From an uncultured Methanomicrobiales archaeon (GTDB lineage: Archaea > Halobacteriota > Methanomicrobia > Methanomicrobiales > Methanospirillaceae): a DNA stretch of 50,540 nucleotides. Shown piece after piece: positions 7,822 through 18,168 of the stretch (its first letter is position 1; each line of letters opens with the position of its first letter). The notes under the pieces are model-generated. The model saw only the letters and a program-made list of their open reading frames with translations, ran no database searches and was not told the origin of the DNA. The stretch lies in assembly GCA_903828975.1 (NCBI GenBank), contig CAIKOD010000078.1, positions 1 to 50,540 on the forward strand, in the 5' to 3' direction. Made by a program: the position numbers and the translations under genes.

Positions 7822-9195
7822 ATGATACTACGACAGGTCACCTCGGAAGGACTGGCCCACCACTCTTATTATATCGGGTCCAACAGGGCCGCGGCAGTAA
7901 TTGACCCTCGCAGGGACTGTGATGTGTACCTCGATCTCGCAAGGGGGCTCGATCAGCAGATCAGCGTTATTTTTGAGACACACCGGAATGAAGACTACGT
8001 GACCGGCTCATGTGAACTTGCAAAACGAACCGGTGCTGCAATTTACCACGGTCCCATGACCGCCTTTTCTTACGGGGCCCGTGTTGAAGAGGGGATGCGC
8101 TTCACGGTCGGGGATCTCGAAATCTCCGTGCTCGAGACCCCGGGCCATACTCCCGACAGCATATCGCTGGTAGTCAGGGATAAGAAAGTCTCCGGTGACC
8201 CATATCTGGTATTTACCGGGGACGCATTGTTCACGGGTGATGTCGGCAGGACCGATCTCTTCGGCAGGGGAAAGGGTGAAGAGGCAGCCGGCATGCTCCA
8301 CGATAGTATCTGGAAGAAGATCCTTCCCCTCGGAGACGCGGTCATGCTCTACCCGGCCCATGGAGCGGGGTCGGTCTGCGGGGCAGACATTGTTGACCAC
8401 CCGGTGACCACAACCGGGTACGAGAAAAAAACAAACCCCCTTCTCCGGAAGGACCGGGAGGCTTTTATTGAATTTAAAACCAGGGAGCACCATTACGTCC
8501 CCCCGTATTTCCGGACCATGGAAGTTGTCAACCAAAAAGGTCCGTTGATTATCGGGCAGCTCCCTGACCTTATCCCCTATAACAACCGCCAGGTGAAGGA
8601 TCTGGTCGTTAAGGGTGCACAGCTCCTGGATATCAGGGCCCCTGGCAGTTTTGGATCGGGGTATATCGAAGGAAGCCTCTCTGTCTGGCGCGAAGGCCTG
8701 TCTGCATATATGGGGTGGTTCCTTGATTATGAGGCCCCGGTCATCCTCGTTGATGACTTCAACCTTGACCTTGGGCCGGTCATACGCCAGTTTGTCAGGC
8801 TGGGGTACGATAACCTGAAAGGGTACCTTGCCGGGGGCTTCCCGGGGTGGTATAAAGCGGGAGAACGTTTCAACAGGCACCGTGTATGGTCTGTTTATGA
8901 CCTTCATACGGCAATTGAGTCTGCCAGTGAAGAATTGTACCTTCTCGATGTCCGCGATATCCATAACCGGGACAAAGCAGGACACATCGCGGGTGACCAC
9001 CACATGTACGTCGGGGAGCTCCCCCGGAACATCATGGATTTGCCGCGGAACGCAAACATTGTTCTCTATTGTGATGCGGGGTACAAGGGCTGCCTTGCTG
9101 CAAGTTTCCTTTCAATGCATGGCTACCCGCGTCTTACCAATATCCTTGGTGGTATGGCCGGCTGGTCCGCGGCGGGCCTTCCCGTGGAGAAATAA
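7822..9195 (+). CDS. ETHE1-like metallo-beta-lactamase fused to two rhodanese domains
   Basis: Cytosolic protein of 457 aa. Residues 1-200 are a metallo-beta-lactamase fold most like persulfide dioxygenase (ETHE1) and CoA-persulfide-handling enzymes; two rhodanese domains follow at about 255-345 and 355-457. The usual HxHxDH is THRNEDY: His54 is kept, but the second and last His are Asn56 and Tyr59. His109 (PGHTPDS), Asp134 (FTGDALF) and His180 (YPAHGAG) are kept. ETHE1 binds one iron through positions equivalent to His54, His109 and Asp134, so the mono-iron site looks intact and the second site lost (inference). The first rhodanese lacks an active-site Cys; the second has Cys417 in LYCDAGYKG. 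Likely role is persulfide or thiosulfate sulfur handling. The start has a good purine-rich ribosome site and TATA box. Confidence 0.8.
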   Translation: MILRQVTSEGLAHHSYYIGSNRAAAVIDPRRDCDVYLDLARGLDQQISVIFETHRNEDYVTGSCELAKRTGAAIYHGPMTAFSYGARVEEGMRFTVGDLEISVLETPGHTPDSISLVVRDKKVSGDPYLVFTGDALFTGDVGRTDLFGRGKGEEAAGMLHDSIWKKILPLGDAVMLYPAHGAGSVCGADIVDHPVTTTGYEKKTNPLLRKDREAFIEFKTREHHYVPPYFRTMEVVNQKGPLIIGQLPDLIPYNNRQVKDLVVKGAQLLDIRAPGSFGSGYIEGSLSVWREGLSAYMGWFLDYEAPVILVDDFNLDLGPVIRQFVRLGYDNLKGYLAGGFPGWYKAGERFNRHRVWSVYDLHTAIESASEELYLLDVRDIHNRDKAGHIAGDHHMYVGELPRNIMDLPRNANIVLYCDAGYKGCLAASFLSMHGYPRLTNILGGMAGWSAAGLPVEK

Positions 9196-9414
9196 CCGGG
9201 TACACTTCATTTTTTTATTAACGGCATGTTCCATGAAAGCAGCCTGATATAGGGGGTTGTTCAACCGGCTGTCCCGAGTCTGATCCCCGACTCTTAATCG
9301 GGAATAACCACGTTGTTTTTCAGGTGTTGTCCGGGTGGTCTCATGGAGAGTACTATCCTGGAAATAAATTACAAATCTTTATCAATACATGCCGGATATT
9401 CACATAAGATCGGA

Positions 9415-9891
9415 ATGGAGATTGTAAAGATCCCAAGAATGGAAAAAGAGGAATACGACCGCCTGATAGAAGAGGGGTATATCAGCCGTATTGCATTCCA
9501 GGGCGAAAAATACCCCTACATCGCCCCGTTTCTTTATGTTTTTGACGGCCAGTTCATTTACTTCATCTCTACAAAATACGGGAAGAAGATCGAATACTTC
9601 AGAAAAAGCCCCTATGTCTCGGTGGAGGTTGAAAAATATACGAAAGATCTCTCCTGTTACACCTTTGTAACGATGCAGGGGTATCTTGAAGAGGTGCATG
9701 ATTCGATCGAGAAAAAGCTCATCAGGCAGCGTTTTATCGATTTAATTAAGGAAAAGCATCTCTCCATGAATATCCTCGCAGCGCTCGGTCATTCCCCGCT
9801 TGACCCGCCTGAGGCAATTGCCAGAGAAGAACGGTCCCTTGTCTGGAAACTTACCGGTGTGAAAGATCTTGTGGCGCTGAAAAATCTCTAA
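9415..9891 (+). CDS. pyridoxamine 5'-phosphate oxidase-like flavin-binding protein
   Basis: A split-barrel FMN-binding protein of the NimA/PPOX-like group, 158 aa from the chosen start. It begins [18 protein letters not shown] and continues with [17 protein letters not shown] and [16 protein letters not shown], the strands that cradle FMN in this fold. The frame is open back to 9313, with another ATG at 9343. The family normally starts close to the motif chosen, and an AT-rich TATA-like stretch (9375-9386) precedes it, so 9415 is preferred with some doubt. Relatives reduce nitro compounds or bind flavin, heme or F420; the substrate is unknown. Its stop overlaps by 4 bp the stop of the converging DUF255 gene. 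Confidence 0.7.
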   Translation: MEIVKIPRMEKEEYDRLIEEGYISRIAFQGEKYPYIAPFLYVFDGQFIYFISTKYGKKIEYFRKSPYVSVEVEKYTKDLSCYTFVTMQGYLEEVHDSIEKKLIRQRFIDLIKEKHLSMNILAALGHSPLDPPEAIAREERSLVWKLTGVKDLVALKNL

Positions 9892-12053
9892 CCCCTTCTT
9901 ATGGAGCCCTGCCGCTCCGGCCTTTCATCCCTCTTTTCCAGTTCCGCGATCATTGTGTCCGGGTCAGTGGCCGGATAGGAACATGCATGGTTTTTACAGA
10001 CATAGGCTGTAGCTTTTCCACCGTTTTCTCTCATCTCTCCCGTAAATCCTGATATACGGTCGATTTCAAACGGCCCCTCCCCCCCGGGTCTCCGGAGGAC
10101 TACAACTGACGGGAAATACCGGGAATTTATTGCAGCTTCCATGGCAACTGTGCCGGGAGCCCTGGCATCGCCGACTATTACCACGCTGGCTGCCGGACCT
10201 AGAGCAAAATCGAGGGATGAAAGAAATCCTGTATACCCTGCAGGTGACTGTTCAACACGGGTTGAGAAGGACCCTGCGAGGTCCCATGCCCGTGCATGGT
10301 AATCCGTGTTGGTGGTCATCAGCCCGAGCCGTACAAGATTTTTCATTGCTATGGAGTTGACCGATGGGAGCGCACCATCATAGATGTCCTTCTGTCGGAC
10401 AAGGAGGTCCGCCTCGTCCTGGTGGGATGTAAAATATCCCCCGGTTTTGCCATCAAGAAAATGATTCGTGAAATATTCCTCGATCCCTATCGCAGCCCTT
10501 AGATATTCCGGCATAAATGTAAGTTCATACAGGTCCAGAAGCCCTGCACAGAGGTAGGCATAATCAGATGCAACCCCGCGGATGCCCGGCTGCCCATTCC
10601 TGTACCGGTGAAAAAGCTCCCCGGTCCCGGACCGCATTGTCCCGAGAAGGAAATCCGCTGCACCGGTTGCTGCTTCGAGATACCGGTCATCCCCGAATGC
10701 GCGCGCAGCAAGGGAAAGAGCCGAGATGACAAGGCCGTTCCAGTCAGTCAGTACCTTGTCATCTTTCAGGGGTGGAACGCGGCCCTTACGTGCGGCGAAA
10801 AGGCGTTCCCGTGCACGTGAAATCCTCGCAATACCTTCCTCCTCCATTACCCGGGTAATTGATGCAGGCTGTTCCGGAGGAGCCGTAATGTGCAGGATGT
10901 TCTCACCAGTCCGTTGACCGGCCTCCTGTGAGAGGAAATTCCCTTCCGGCTTCACGTGGTAGGTGCAGACAAACACGGGAGCCTCATCGCCAAGCACCTC
11001 CTCTATCTCCTTCTTTTTCCAGAGATAGAATTTCCCTTCAACTCCTTCGCTATCGGCGTCTTCCGCCGAGTAAAACCCTCCGCCCGGATCATGCATATCG
11101 CGGAGGAGGTATGTGAGACACTCCTCTGCGGTTGTGCGGAATGATTTTGTACCTGTTGCAAGGTACGCTTCGGTATAGGTGATTACGAGTAACGCCTGGT
11201 CGTACAGCATTTTCTCAAAATGCGGCACGAGCCAGCGGGAGTCTGTTGAATAACGGTGGAACCCGTAACCCAGATGGTCATATATTCCCCCGCATGACAT
11301 CGCCGTAAGAGTTTTTTCAGCCATTGAGAGTGCATTTTTTTTACCTGTCCGCTTCCAGTACCGGAGAAGGAATGATATGGTGTGGGGTGTCGGGAATTTC
11401 GGTGCATTGGAAAACCCGCCGTTTGTCGCATCAAACCGCAGTGCGAGGTCACCGTATGCCTCATGCAGGAGCGCTTCGGTAACCGGCTGGCCCGCCTTCG
11501 TTCTCTCCCCGTGGTGAAGGGCACGGGTAATCTTTTCTACCTTTTCCCGGATATCACCCCGCCGGGTTTTCCAGAAGGTCTCGATAGCGGGTATGAGGTC
11601 AAGAAGACCATTCGACCCGAACCTGCTCTCCTTAGGGATATAGGTCGCGGCAAAAAACGGCTCTCTTTCGGGTGTCAAGATGATGGTGAGCGGCCAGCCG
11701 CCTGATCCCGTGAGCGCCTGGGCAACCGACATGTAGAGGGCATCAATATCTGGACGTTCTTCCCTGTCCACCTTGATGCAGATAAACACCCTGTTCAGCA
11801 GGGCTGCCACTTCATCGTCCTCGAATGATTCATGCGCCATCACATGACACCAGTGGCAGGTCGAGTACCCGATCGAGAGGAAAACCGGTCGGTCATGAAC
11901 CTTTGCCAGCTGGAATGCCTCATCACCCCACGGGTACCATTCAACCGGGTTGTATGCATGCTGGAGCAGGTAGGGGCTGCTTTCCCCGGAAAGCCTGTTT
12001 GGGCTTTGCGGCCCTTTTTTCCCTGCAGGACCCTTGTTGTTATGGGACGGCAT
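9888..12053 (-). CDS. thioredoxin-domain protein of the DUF255 (YyaL/SPATA20) family
   Basis: A 721-residue cytosolic protein. Residues about 20-175 are a thioredoxin-like domain with the family signature [14 protein letters not shown] and the cysteine pair C66-HW-C69-H. The remaining 540 residues form an (alpha/alpha)6 barrel resembling N-acylglucosamine epimerase and cellobiose epimerase, with [16 protein letters not shown] and LTDWNGL. The length matches full-length relatives from bacteria and archaea. Function is not established; a redox-linked or sugar-processing role is guessed. Start at ATG 12053; no strong ribosome site, so it may be leaderless or short-leadered. Confidence 0.85.
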   Translation of the reverse strand: MPSHNNKGPAGKKGPQSPNRLSGESSPYLLQHAYNPVEWYPWGDEAFQLAKVHDRPVFLSIGYSTCHWCHVMAHESFEDDEVAALLNRVFICIKVDREERPDIDALYMSVAQALTGSGGWPLTIILTPEREPFFAATYIPKESRFGSNGLLDLIPAIETFWKTRRGDIREKVEKITRALHHGERTKAGQPVTEALLHEAYGDLALRFDATNGGFSNAPKFPTPHTISFLLRYWKRTGKKNALSMAEKTLTAMSCGGIYDHLGYGFHRYSTDSRWLVPHFEKMLYDQALLVITYTEAYLATGTKSFRTTAEECLTYLLRDMHDPGGGFYSAEDADSEGVEGKFYLWKKKEIEEVLGDEAPVFVCTYHVKPEGNFLSQEAGQRTGENILHITAPPEQPASITRVMEEEGIARISRARERLFAARKGRVPPLKDDKVLTDWNGLVISALSLAARAFGDDRYLEAATGAADFLLGTMRSGTGELFHRYRNGQPGIRGVASDYAYLCAGLLDLYELTFMPEYLRAAIGIEEYFTNHFLDGKTGGYFTSHQDEADLLVRQKDIYDGALPSVNSIAMKNLVRLGLMTTNTDYHARAWDLAGSFSTRVEQSPAGYTGFLSSLDFALGPAASVVIVGDARAPGTVAMEAAINSRYFPSVVVLRRPGGEGPFEIDRISGFTGEMRENGGKATAYVCKNHACSYPATDPDTMIAELEKRDERPERQGSIRRG

Positions 12054-12232
12054 ACCCGTCCATTGGTCATGAGTTTATTTCTTTATTTCCCAAGGGTTTT
12101 TGCCGGGACAACGTATGAACTATTGACGGAGGGGATATCCTGCCCGCATGATCTGGTAAAACACAGGTATAACTTAATGAGGACGCAGAACGGGGTACAG
12201 TGACCTATAGTTGAAATCCCGGGTGTCGCGGT

Positions 12233-12250
12233 AAAAAAATAAAAAAAAGA
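12233..12250 (-). terminator. U-tract terminator of the cyclophilin gene
   Basis: Within 3 bp after the cyclophilin stop the minus strand has runs of eight and seven Ts separated by one A (TTTTTTTT-A-TTTTTTT). A strong archaeal T-tract signal with no stable hairpin. Confidence 0.6.
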
Positions 12251-12252
12251 TC

Positions 12253-12723
12253 TTACTGCATCGTTGCCTTGATAATTTTTACCGTCGTTTTTGGCCTGTC
12301 ACTGGCATCCTTTGGGACTTTAGCGAGCTTATCCACCACATCCATCCCGGAAGTGACCTTTCCGAATGCAGGGTGGCGCCCGTCGAGGAAGTTGTTGTTT
12401 ACGAGGTTGATAAAAAACTGGCTCCCTCCCGTGTTTGGTCCCGAATTTGCCATCGAAATGGTGCCCCGGTTATTTTTGCTGGGAGGTGTAAATTCATCGC
12501 GGATTGCATAACCCGGCCCGCCGCACCCGGTACCGGTCGGGTCCCCGCCCTGGATCATAAAACCGTCTATTATCCGGTGGAAGATGACCCCGTCATAATA
12601 TCCCTGTTTCACGAGTTTTTCAAAATTCCCTGCAGTGATTGGCATATCGTTATCGAGTTCAATGGAAATTGTTCCCATCGTTGTCTCAAGAACCGCAATG
12701 CGTGGTTTTCCACCATCAGTCAT
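12253..12723 (-). CDS. cyclophilin-type peptidyl-prolyl cis-trans isomerase
   Basis: Cytosolic foldase of 156 aa that speeds cis-trans isomerisation of X-Pro bonds. The core is complete: FHRIIDGFMIQGGDP holds the catalytic Arg and Phe, followed by the loop GTGCGGPGY and by SMANSGPNTGGSQFFI with the substrate-binding Gln and Phe residues. The loss of the usual Trp near the C terminus, as in many prokaryotic cyclophilins, suggests low cyclosporin sensitivity. No signal peptide. Divergent from mutS, monocistronic, ended by a strong T-tract. Confidence 0.93.
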   Translation of the reverse strand: MTDGGKPRIAVLETTMGTISIELDNDMPITAGNFEKLVKQGYYDGVIFHRIIDGFMIQGGDPTGTGCGGPGYAIRDEFTPPSKNNRGTISMANSGPNTGGSQFFINLVNNNFLDGRHPAFGKVTSGMDVVDKLAKVPKDASDRPKTTVKIIKATMQ

Positions 12724-12882
12724 GTATATACATCGTTTCGTGGCTGCTATTAACCTTCCATTTGTACAGGTGAGGATATTTTCTGATTACTGCCAGGGGA
12801 AGTTCCGCGAATGGTACGAATACTTCCAACCCGGTACTCATACCGCGAGATATTTCCGATCTGTTTTCCTATGGTATACACA

Positions 12883-15654
12883 ATGCCGCAGGAGACCGGG
12901 GAAGGGAACGAAGGAAGCGGAAAACGCCTTACTCCCGTAATGGAGCAATATCACACGCTCAAGAAAGAATGCGGTGACTCGATACTCTTCTTCCAGATAG
13001 GTGATTTTTACGAGACCTTCTGGACCGATGCAGAGGTGGTCTCGCGGGAGCTTGATATCGTCCTGACTTCCCGTTCAAAAGGTTCCGGTGGGGAAAAAAT
13101 CCCGCTTGCAGGGGTACCATGCCATGCGTTCGATGCATACATCGCACGTCTCGTCCGGAAGGGTTACCGTGTGGCTGTCGTAGATCAGGTGGGTGACCCG
13201 AAAGAATCAAAGGGGATCGTAAAACGGCAGCTCACCCGTGTGATTACACCCGGGACCGTGATCGATCCCTCGATGGTCCCTTCAACTGCTGCCGCATATC
13301 TCATGGCCGTCGCGGAAGACCGTACTGCCGCTGTGGTGTCAGCGGCATTTCTGGATATCACCACCGGTGAGTTTTTTTACTCTGTATGCCCGAAGGAGAA
13401 CCATTTCCAGTCGCTTGATGCGGAAATTGCAAAGTATCACCCCGGGGAATGCATTGTTTCGCCTGGTACTGACCCCCTGGTCATCACCCTTCTTGAGGAC
13501 CGTGCGGTCCCCGTGACACAATGGAAGCAGGAAGTTTTCGGTCTTGAAAGGGCAAAAGAAGTGCTGATGTCACATTTTCATGTTGCTTCGCTTGATGGGT
13601 TCGGCCTAGTATCCCGGGGGTCCGCGGTCAGGGCACTGGGCGGAGCCTTATTGTATGCAAAGGAGACGCAGGGGAAAGAACTACTGCACATCACCGGGAT
13701 TTCAGACCGCACGGTCTCCGGTACCATGGTTCTTGACGCCGTAACGCTCCGGAACCTCGAGGTGCTCAACAATATCCGTGATGGGGGAGAGGACGGGACC
13801 CTGAAAAAGACACTTGACCTGACAAAGACCCCCATGGGGGGCCGGCTTCTTGTCAGGTGCCTTACAAACCCTCTCCTTGACCATGAAGAGATCAATGCAC
13901 GGCTGGATGCGGTTGCATATGTTGCCTCGCATGCTCCACTCCGCGCCGCTCTTCGTGACCTGTTGTCCCGGTGCAGTGATATCTCCCGTATTGCCGGCAG
14001 GATATCATATGGGAATGCAGGTCCCCGGGACCTCTTCACCCTGTCCTGGTCGCTCCAGGCAATTCCTGAGATCAGGTCGCTGATCGAGGCAGGAACCGAT
14101 GATCTTCCAAAGGCGATACGAAATGCACTGACGTCCCTTATGGACCATCGTGCAACAATTGACCTCATCCAGCGGGCAATTGTGGAGGACCCCCCGGCAA
14201 CGGTAAAGAATGGCATGGTGATCAGGGAAGGTTATGATGCCGAGCTTGACCGCCTGAGGGGTATATCAGGATCAGGAAAAGACTGGATTGTACAGCTGCA
14301 GCAGGAAGAACGCGCCACAACCGGGATCAAGTCACTTAAAGTGGGCTATAATTCTGTATTCGGGTATTATATTGAGGTAACAAAGCCAAACCTCCACCTT
14401 GTCCCGCCATCCTACGAGAGGAAACAGACGACGTCGACTGGTGAACGGTTTACCATTCCTTCCCTCCGGGAGAAGGAGGCAAGTATTGCCAATGCCGACG
14501 AACGGCTGCTCGCACGGGAGGCCGTCCTCTATTCCGCCCTTCTCCGTGAACTACAGGAGATGGTACCGGTAATCCAGTCCTCTGCTGAGGGTATCGGCTA
14601 CCTCGACCTGTTCGCGGCCCTCGCTGAAACCGCCCGTAAATACCAGTACGTAAGACCGGACATCAATCCCGGGAACCGGCTCCTTATCCGGGAAGGACGG
14701 CATCCTGTCGTCGAGCGCCGTATGACCGGTGGTTTTGTGCCAAATGATCTCATGATTGATGCGGCTGGTGAACAGGTACTGATCATCACCGGGGCGAACA
14801 TGGCTGGGAAATCAACCTACATGCGCTCTGTTGCCCTGATCAGCATCATGTCCCAGATGGGTAGTTTTGTCCCCGCGACGTATGCAGAGATCGGTGTTGT
14901 TGACAGGATTTTTACCCGGGTCGGGGCCTTTGACGACCTTGCCTCCGGCCAGTCGACGTTCATGGTCGAGATGATTGAACTCGCGAATATCTTGAACAAC
15001 GTGACAAAAAAGAGCCTGGTGATCCTCGACGAGATCGGGAGGGGCACCTCCACGCTCGACGGGTTCTGCATTGCAAAGGCTGTTCTGGAATTTCTCCACG
15101 GGAAAGGAGGATCAGGCCCGAGGACACTTTTTGCCACGCATTTTCACGAGATCGTCGGGATTGAATCTGACCTGCAGCGGGTAAGAAATTACCACTTTGC
15201 AGTGCGGGATACCGGCAAAGAGGTGGTATTTCTCAGAAAGATCATTCCGGGTGCGACTGATAAGAGTTATGGGATCCATGTTGCACAGATTGCAGGGGTG
15301 CCGAGAAAAGTGATCGACCGTGCGAACACGATCATGAGCGAGGTTGAAGACCGGGACACAAATCCCGGCGGAAAAGCCAGGAGGTACACACAGATGCTCC
15401 TTGTTGATGCACCGGTGGTTTCAAGAGACCCTGTATTGCAGGATATTGAGGGGCTCTCTGTCGATTCCATGACCCCGCTTGAGGCACTCACCTGGCTCAA
15501 TGAACTGCAAAAAAGGGTGAAGCATGGGAATTCCGGGGGTCATGCCAAGTCCCGGCATATGGATGATACCATTACTCCCGGGTATTCACCCGGAATCATC
15601 ACGGATGATAAACCAGAAGGGGACAGGGATAGTGCAGAGCAGGGGAGCAGGTGA
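12883..15654 (+). CDS. mutS: DNA mismatch repair protein MutS
   Basis: Recognises mispaired bases and signals MutL. About 923 aa from ATG 12883. The N-terminal mismatch-binding domain has the clamp motif FFQIGDFYETF; the connector and lever domains follow. The ATPase has Walker A GANMAGKST near residue 640, Walker B LVILDEIGRGTST near 712, and the helix-turn-helix residues at about 750-800. The frame extends to ATG 12811, which has a possible AGGGG site. Start 12883 is preferred because homologues begin shortly before LTPVMEQY, with ATG 12941 as another option. The C-terminal 60 residues after the dimerisation helices look unstructured. It abuts mutL and they are probably co-transcribed. Bacterial-type MutS1 is patchy in archaea and usually thought to be acquired. 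Confidence 0.92.
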   Translation: MPQETGEGNEGSGKRLTPVMEQYHTLKKECGDSILFFQIGDFYETFWTDAEVVSRELDIVLTSRSKGSGGEKIPLAGVPCHAFDAYIARLVRKGYRVAVVDQVGDPKESKGIVKRQLTRVITPGTVIDPSMVPSTAAAYLMAVAEDRTAAVVSAAFLDITTGEFFYSVCPKENHFQSLDAEIAKYHPGECIVSPGTDPLVITLLEDRAVPVTQWKQEVFGLERAKEVLMSHFHVASLDGFGLVSRGSAVRALGGALLYAKETQGKELLHITGISDRTVSGTMVLDAVTLRNLEVLNNIRDGGEDGTLKKTLDLTKTPMGGRLLVRCLTNPLLDHEEINARLDAVAYVASHAPLRAALRDLLSRCSDISRIAGRISYGNAGPRDLFTLSWSLQAIPEIRSLIEAGTDDLPKAIRNALTSLMDHRATIDLIQRAIVEDPPATVKNGMVIREGYDAELDRLRGISGSGKDWIVQLQQEERATTGIKSLKVGYNSVFGYYIEVTKPNLHLVPPSYERKQTTSTGERFTIPSLREKEASIANADERLLAREAVLYSALLRELQEMVPVIQSSAEGIGYLDLFAALAETARKYQYVRPDINPGNRLLIREGRHPVVERRMTGGFVPNDLMIDAAGEQVLIITGANMAGKSTYMRSVALISIMSQMGSFVPATYAEIGVVDRIFTRVGAFDDLASGQSTFMVEMIELANILNNVTKKSLVILDEIGRGTSTLDGFCIAKAVLEFLHGKGGSGPRTLFATHFHEIVGIESDLQRVRNYHFAVRDTGKEVVFLRKIIPGATDKSYGIHVAQIAGVPRKVIDRANTIMSEVEDRDTNPGGKARRYTQMLLVDAPVVSRDPVLQDIEGLSVDSMTPLEALTWLNELQKRVKHGNSGGHAKSRHMDDTITPGYSPGIITDDKPEGDRDSAEQGSR

Positions 15655-17439
15655 ATGGCAGAGCTCCATGGTAACCGGATCAGGCTCCTTGACCCGGCCA
15701 CGGTAAATCAGATCGCCGCGGGCGAGGTCGTGGAGCGCCCGGCCTCCGTTGTCAAGGAGCTGGTGGAGAATTCTATAGATGCCGGTGCTACCCGGATTAT
15801 TGTGTTGCTTGAGTCAGGAAGGGAAGGGATCACTTCTCTCCGGATCACCGATAACGGGTGCGGTATGGGTGCAGAAGATGCCTGTACGGCGTTTACCCCG
15901 CATGCGACGAGTAAGATCCAGTGTATCGGGGACCTGGACCGCTGCCGGACACTCGGTTTTCGCGGGGAAGCACTGGCGAGTATTGCCGCCGTGTCCCAGG
16001 TTACCCTGGTCACCATGGAACGGGATGGCGGGCAGAGTGCGACGGAGGTAATAATCCGTGGCGGAGATATCGAAAAGGTAAACGAGACGGGGGCCCCTGC
16101 CGGGACGACCATCACGGTACGAGACCTCTTTTTCAACACTCCTGCGAGGAAAAAGTTCCAGAAACCGGGCGGCTCCGAGATAGCTACAATTACAAGGACC
16201 ATGGAAGCGTTTGCTATCGCGAACCCCGGTATTGCATTTTTATTTGCCAGTAACGGAAATGAACGGCTCTCGACCGAAGGGAGCGGAGACCTGTTCGATA
16301 CCATTGTCGCCATCTACGGGAGCGGGGTGGCGGATGAACTCATCCCGGTGTCGATAACGGAGGGGCCGCTCAACCTGAACGGTTATACATCAAAACCATC
16401 ACTATCACGGCAGAACCTCTACCAGGTCTACGTGAGTATCAATAAACGGCAGGTCTATGCCCGGGCCGTTGTAGAGGCTGTCAGGGCAGGATACGGAACC
16501 CTTCTCCCTGAAAACCGCTATCCCGTGGCGTTCCTCGATCTTGGGATCGATCCTTCCTACATTGATGTCAATGTCCACCCGGCAAAACGCATCGTGCACA
16601 TCTCCCGCGAGCGGGACATCTGCGCAATGGTGACCGGGGCCGTGTCCAGGGCTTTGAAAGGGGCTGACCTTGTACCGCGGGTGCCGGACGGGTTCCATAC
16701 CATGCGAAAGACCGACCCGTCTGTTAGTATATCAAGGGGGTATGATCATCGGGCAAGGCCTGCACCGGGGGTCGCCGAGACCGGACATGGGGCGGTACTC
16801 CTGGCAGACCGGAGGCTGCGGCATTCAGAATTATCCCCCGTTACGGCGGGGAGCGGCGATGGAACCACTGAATTCATCTATCTCGGCCAGTACAGCGGGG
16901 CGTATATCCTTGCACAGGGACCGTCCGGGGACCTCCTGCTGGTTGACCAGCACGCGGCACATGAGCGTGTCCTGTACGAGCAGGTAACCGCATTCCGGGA
17001 CCCGGACCAGGAAGCCCAGGAACTGCTCGTACCCGCGATACTTACCCTTTCTCCTGCAGAATCGGGCATCCTGCGGGAGTACCTCCCGCTTCTCATGGAA
17101 AAGGGATTCTCTCTTGAAGAGTTTGGTAAGGATACCTACGCGGTCCGCATGGTCCCGGTAATCCTTGGAAAACCGGGTAACGGGGAGATGGTGCGGGACA
17201 TTATCGGGGACCTCATCTCATTGCCACGGAAACACGGGCCCGATTCCGGCGAACAACTTGCGCGGACCATTGCGTGCCATGGAGCGGTAAAAGCGGGGAA
17301 TGTGCTCACCTCCGGCCAGTGCCAGAGACTTCTTGACCAGCTCTCCCGCATGAATGAACCCTGGACCTGCCCTCACGGGAGACCCGTGATGATTTCATTC
17401 ACGCGGGAGCGGCTCGATCTCCTTTTCAAGCGAACGTAG
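15655..17439 (+). CDS. mutL: DNA mismatch repair protein MutL
   Basis: GHKL ATPase that links MutS to strand incision; 594 aa. N-terminal motifs: ENSIDAGATRI (about 36-46), DNGCGM (about 67) and TLGFRGEAL (about 97). After a linker rich in Pro, Arg and Gly (about 340-400), the C-terminal domain carries DQHAAHERVLYE near residue 430. This fits the endonuclease motif DQHA(X)2E(X)4E, so this MutL should nick DNA itself, as in organisms without MutH. The ATG follows the mutS stop directly, with GGGGAGCAGG as ribosome site inside mutS. Start is certain. Confidence 0.93.
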   Translation: MAELHGNRIRLLDPATVNQIAAGEVVERPASVVKELVENSIDAGATRIIVLLESGREGITSLRITDNGCGMGAEDACTAFTPHATSKIQCIGDLDRCRTLGFRGEALASIAAVSQVTLVTMERDGGQSATEVIIRGGDIEKVNETGAPAGTTITVRDLFFNTPARKKFQKPGGSEIATITRTMEAFAIANPGIAFLFASNGNERLSTEGSGDLFDTIVAIYGSGVADELIPVSITEGPLNLNGYTSKPSLSRQNLYQVYVSINKRQVYARAVVEAVRAGYGTLLPENRYPVAFLDLGIDPSYIDVNVHPAKRIVHISRERDICAMVTGAVSRALKGADLVPRVPDGFHTMRKTDPSVSISRGYDHRARPAPGVAETGHGAVLLADRRLRHSELSPVTAGSGDGTTEFIYLGQYSGAYILAQGPSGDLLLVDQHAAHERVLYEQVTAFRDPDQEAQELLVPAILTLSPAESGILREYLPLLMEKGFSLEEFGKDTYAVRMVPVILGKPGNGEMVRDIIGDLISLPRKHGPDSGEQLARTIACHGAVKAGNVLTSGQCQRLLDQLSRMNEPWTCPHGRPVMISFTRERLDLLFKRT

Positions 17440-17589
17440 GTAGTGAATCCGGATTTAACCCGGATAAACCCTGCAGGTGCTCTTAAATTTCTTAATTTCA
17501 AATGACAATTTTTGGCCGGATCGATATTTTCAATTAATTCCCTGTCATATTATTACCGCTACAAGACCAGGGAATACAGAGGTGGGAAA

Positions 17590-18069
17590 ATGAAGAAAAA
17601 AATGTATGGAGTTCCTGTTTTGGTTATCCTGGTTTTAATAACGGTTTATTCAGCCGGTTGCCTGGGATCTGCAATGGTACAGAGTAATCCATTCCCCGAC
17701 GGGACCCCGGGTACCGTTGAAAAAGACCTGCCCCCGTTATTCAATTACCCGTTACCCGGGCAGGTGCAGGCCGATGACGGGGTTTCGGGTATTTATAGTG
17801 CCGGGGATATCCTCCAGCCGGCAAAGGACTCCCCCCTGTATGACCCTGATATTGCTGTAATGGTAATCCGGGATTCAGGCGACGGAAGGTACGAGATTGG
17901 TGGTATTGTAAATTCGGAAGGAATGTGGTACAGGCTGCAAGGCTCCAACCCCGGCCTGGTTGACCATGTGTATATTGAGCGGATATTTTCCGTGCGAAGT
18001 GGGCACATGGACTTCAACGGCATGGCAATCATCAGCAACTGGCAACCGGATAGCAACACCCGGGCATAA
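17590..18069 (+). CDS. predicted lipoprotein of unknown function
   Basis: A 159-residue exported protein. The start at 17590 has a GAGGTGGG ribosome site at 17580-17586 and begins MKKKMYG followed by a hydrophobic stretch and the lipobox SAGC with Cys23. The longer frame to 17512 is rejected because it would bury the signal peptide. The mature part includes DDGVSGIYSAGDIL and a YEIGGIVNSEGMWYR strand pair. The length and beta-rich build resemble the lipoprotein at 7093-7659, but no clear sequence kinship was found by eye. It sits between mutL and the MutY-like gene; no link to repair is implied. Confidence 0.7.
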   Translation: MKKKMYGVPVLVILVLITVYSAGCLGSAMVQSNPFPDGTPGTVEKDLPPLFNYPLPGQVQADDGVSGIYSAGDILQPAKDSPLYDPDIAVMVIRDSGDGRYEIGGIVNSEGMWYRLQGSNPGLVDHVYIERIFSVRSGHMDFNGMAIISNWQPDSNTRA

Positions 18070-18168
18070 CTCAACGGTTTTATTACCTGTCCTCCATCTT
18101 TTATTTTTAGGAGGGCCAAAAAAGAACCTTTGTGGTCCACCTGCAACCATGCGCTTCAAGGAGCAGAT

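Noticed and set aside
8008-9003. 331-codon minus-strand frame opposite the metallo-beta-lactamase/rhodanese gene
   Set aside because: Shadow frame; the plus-strand protein has clear domains across the whole span.
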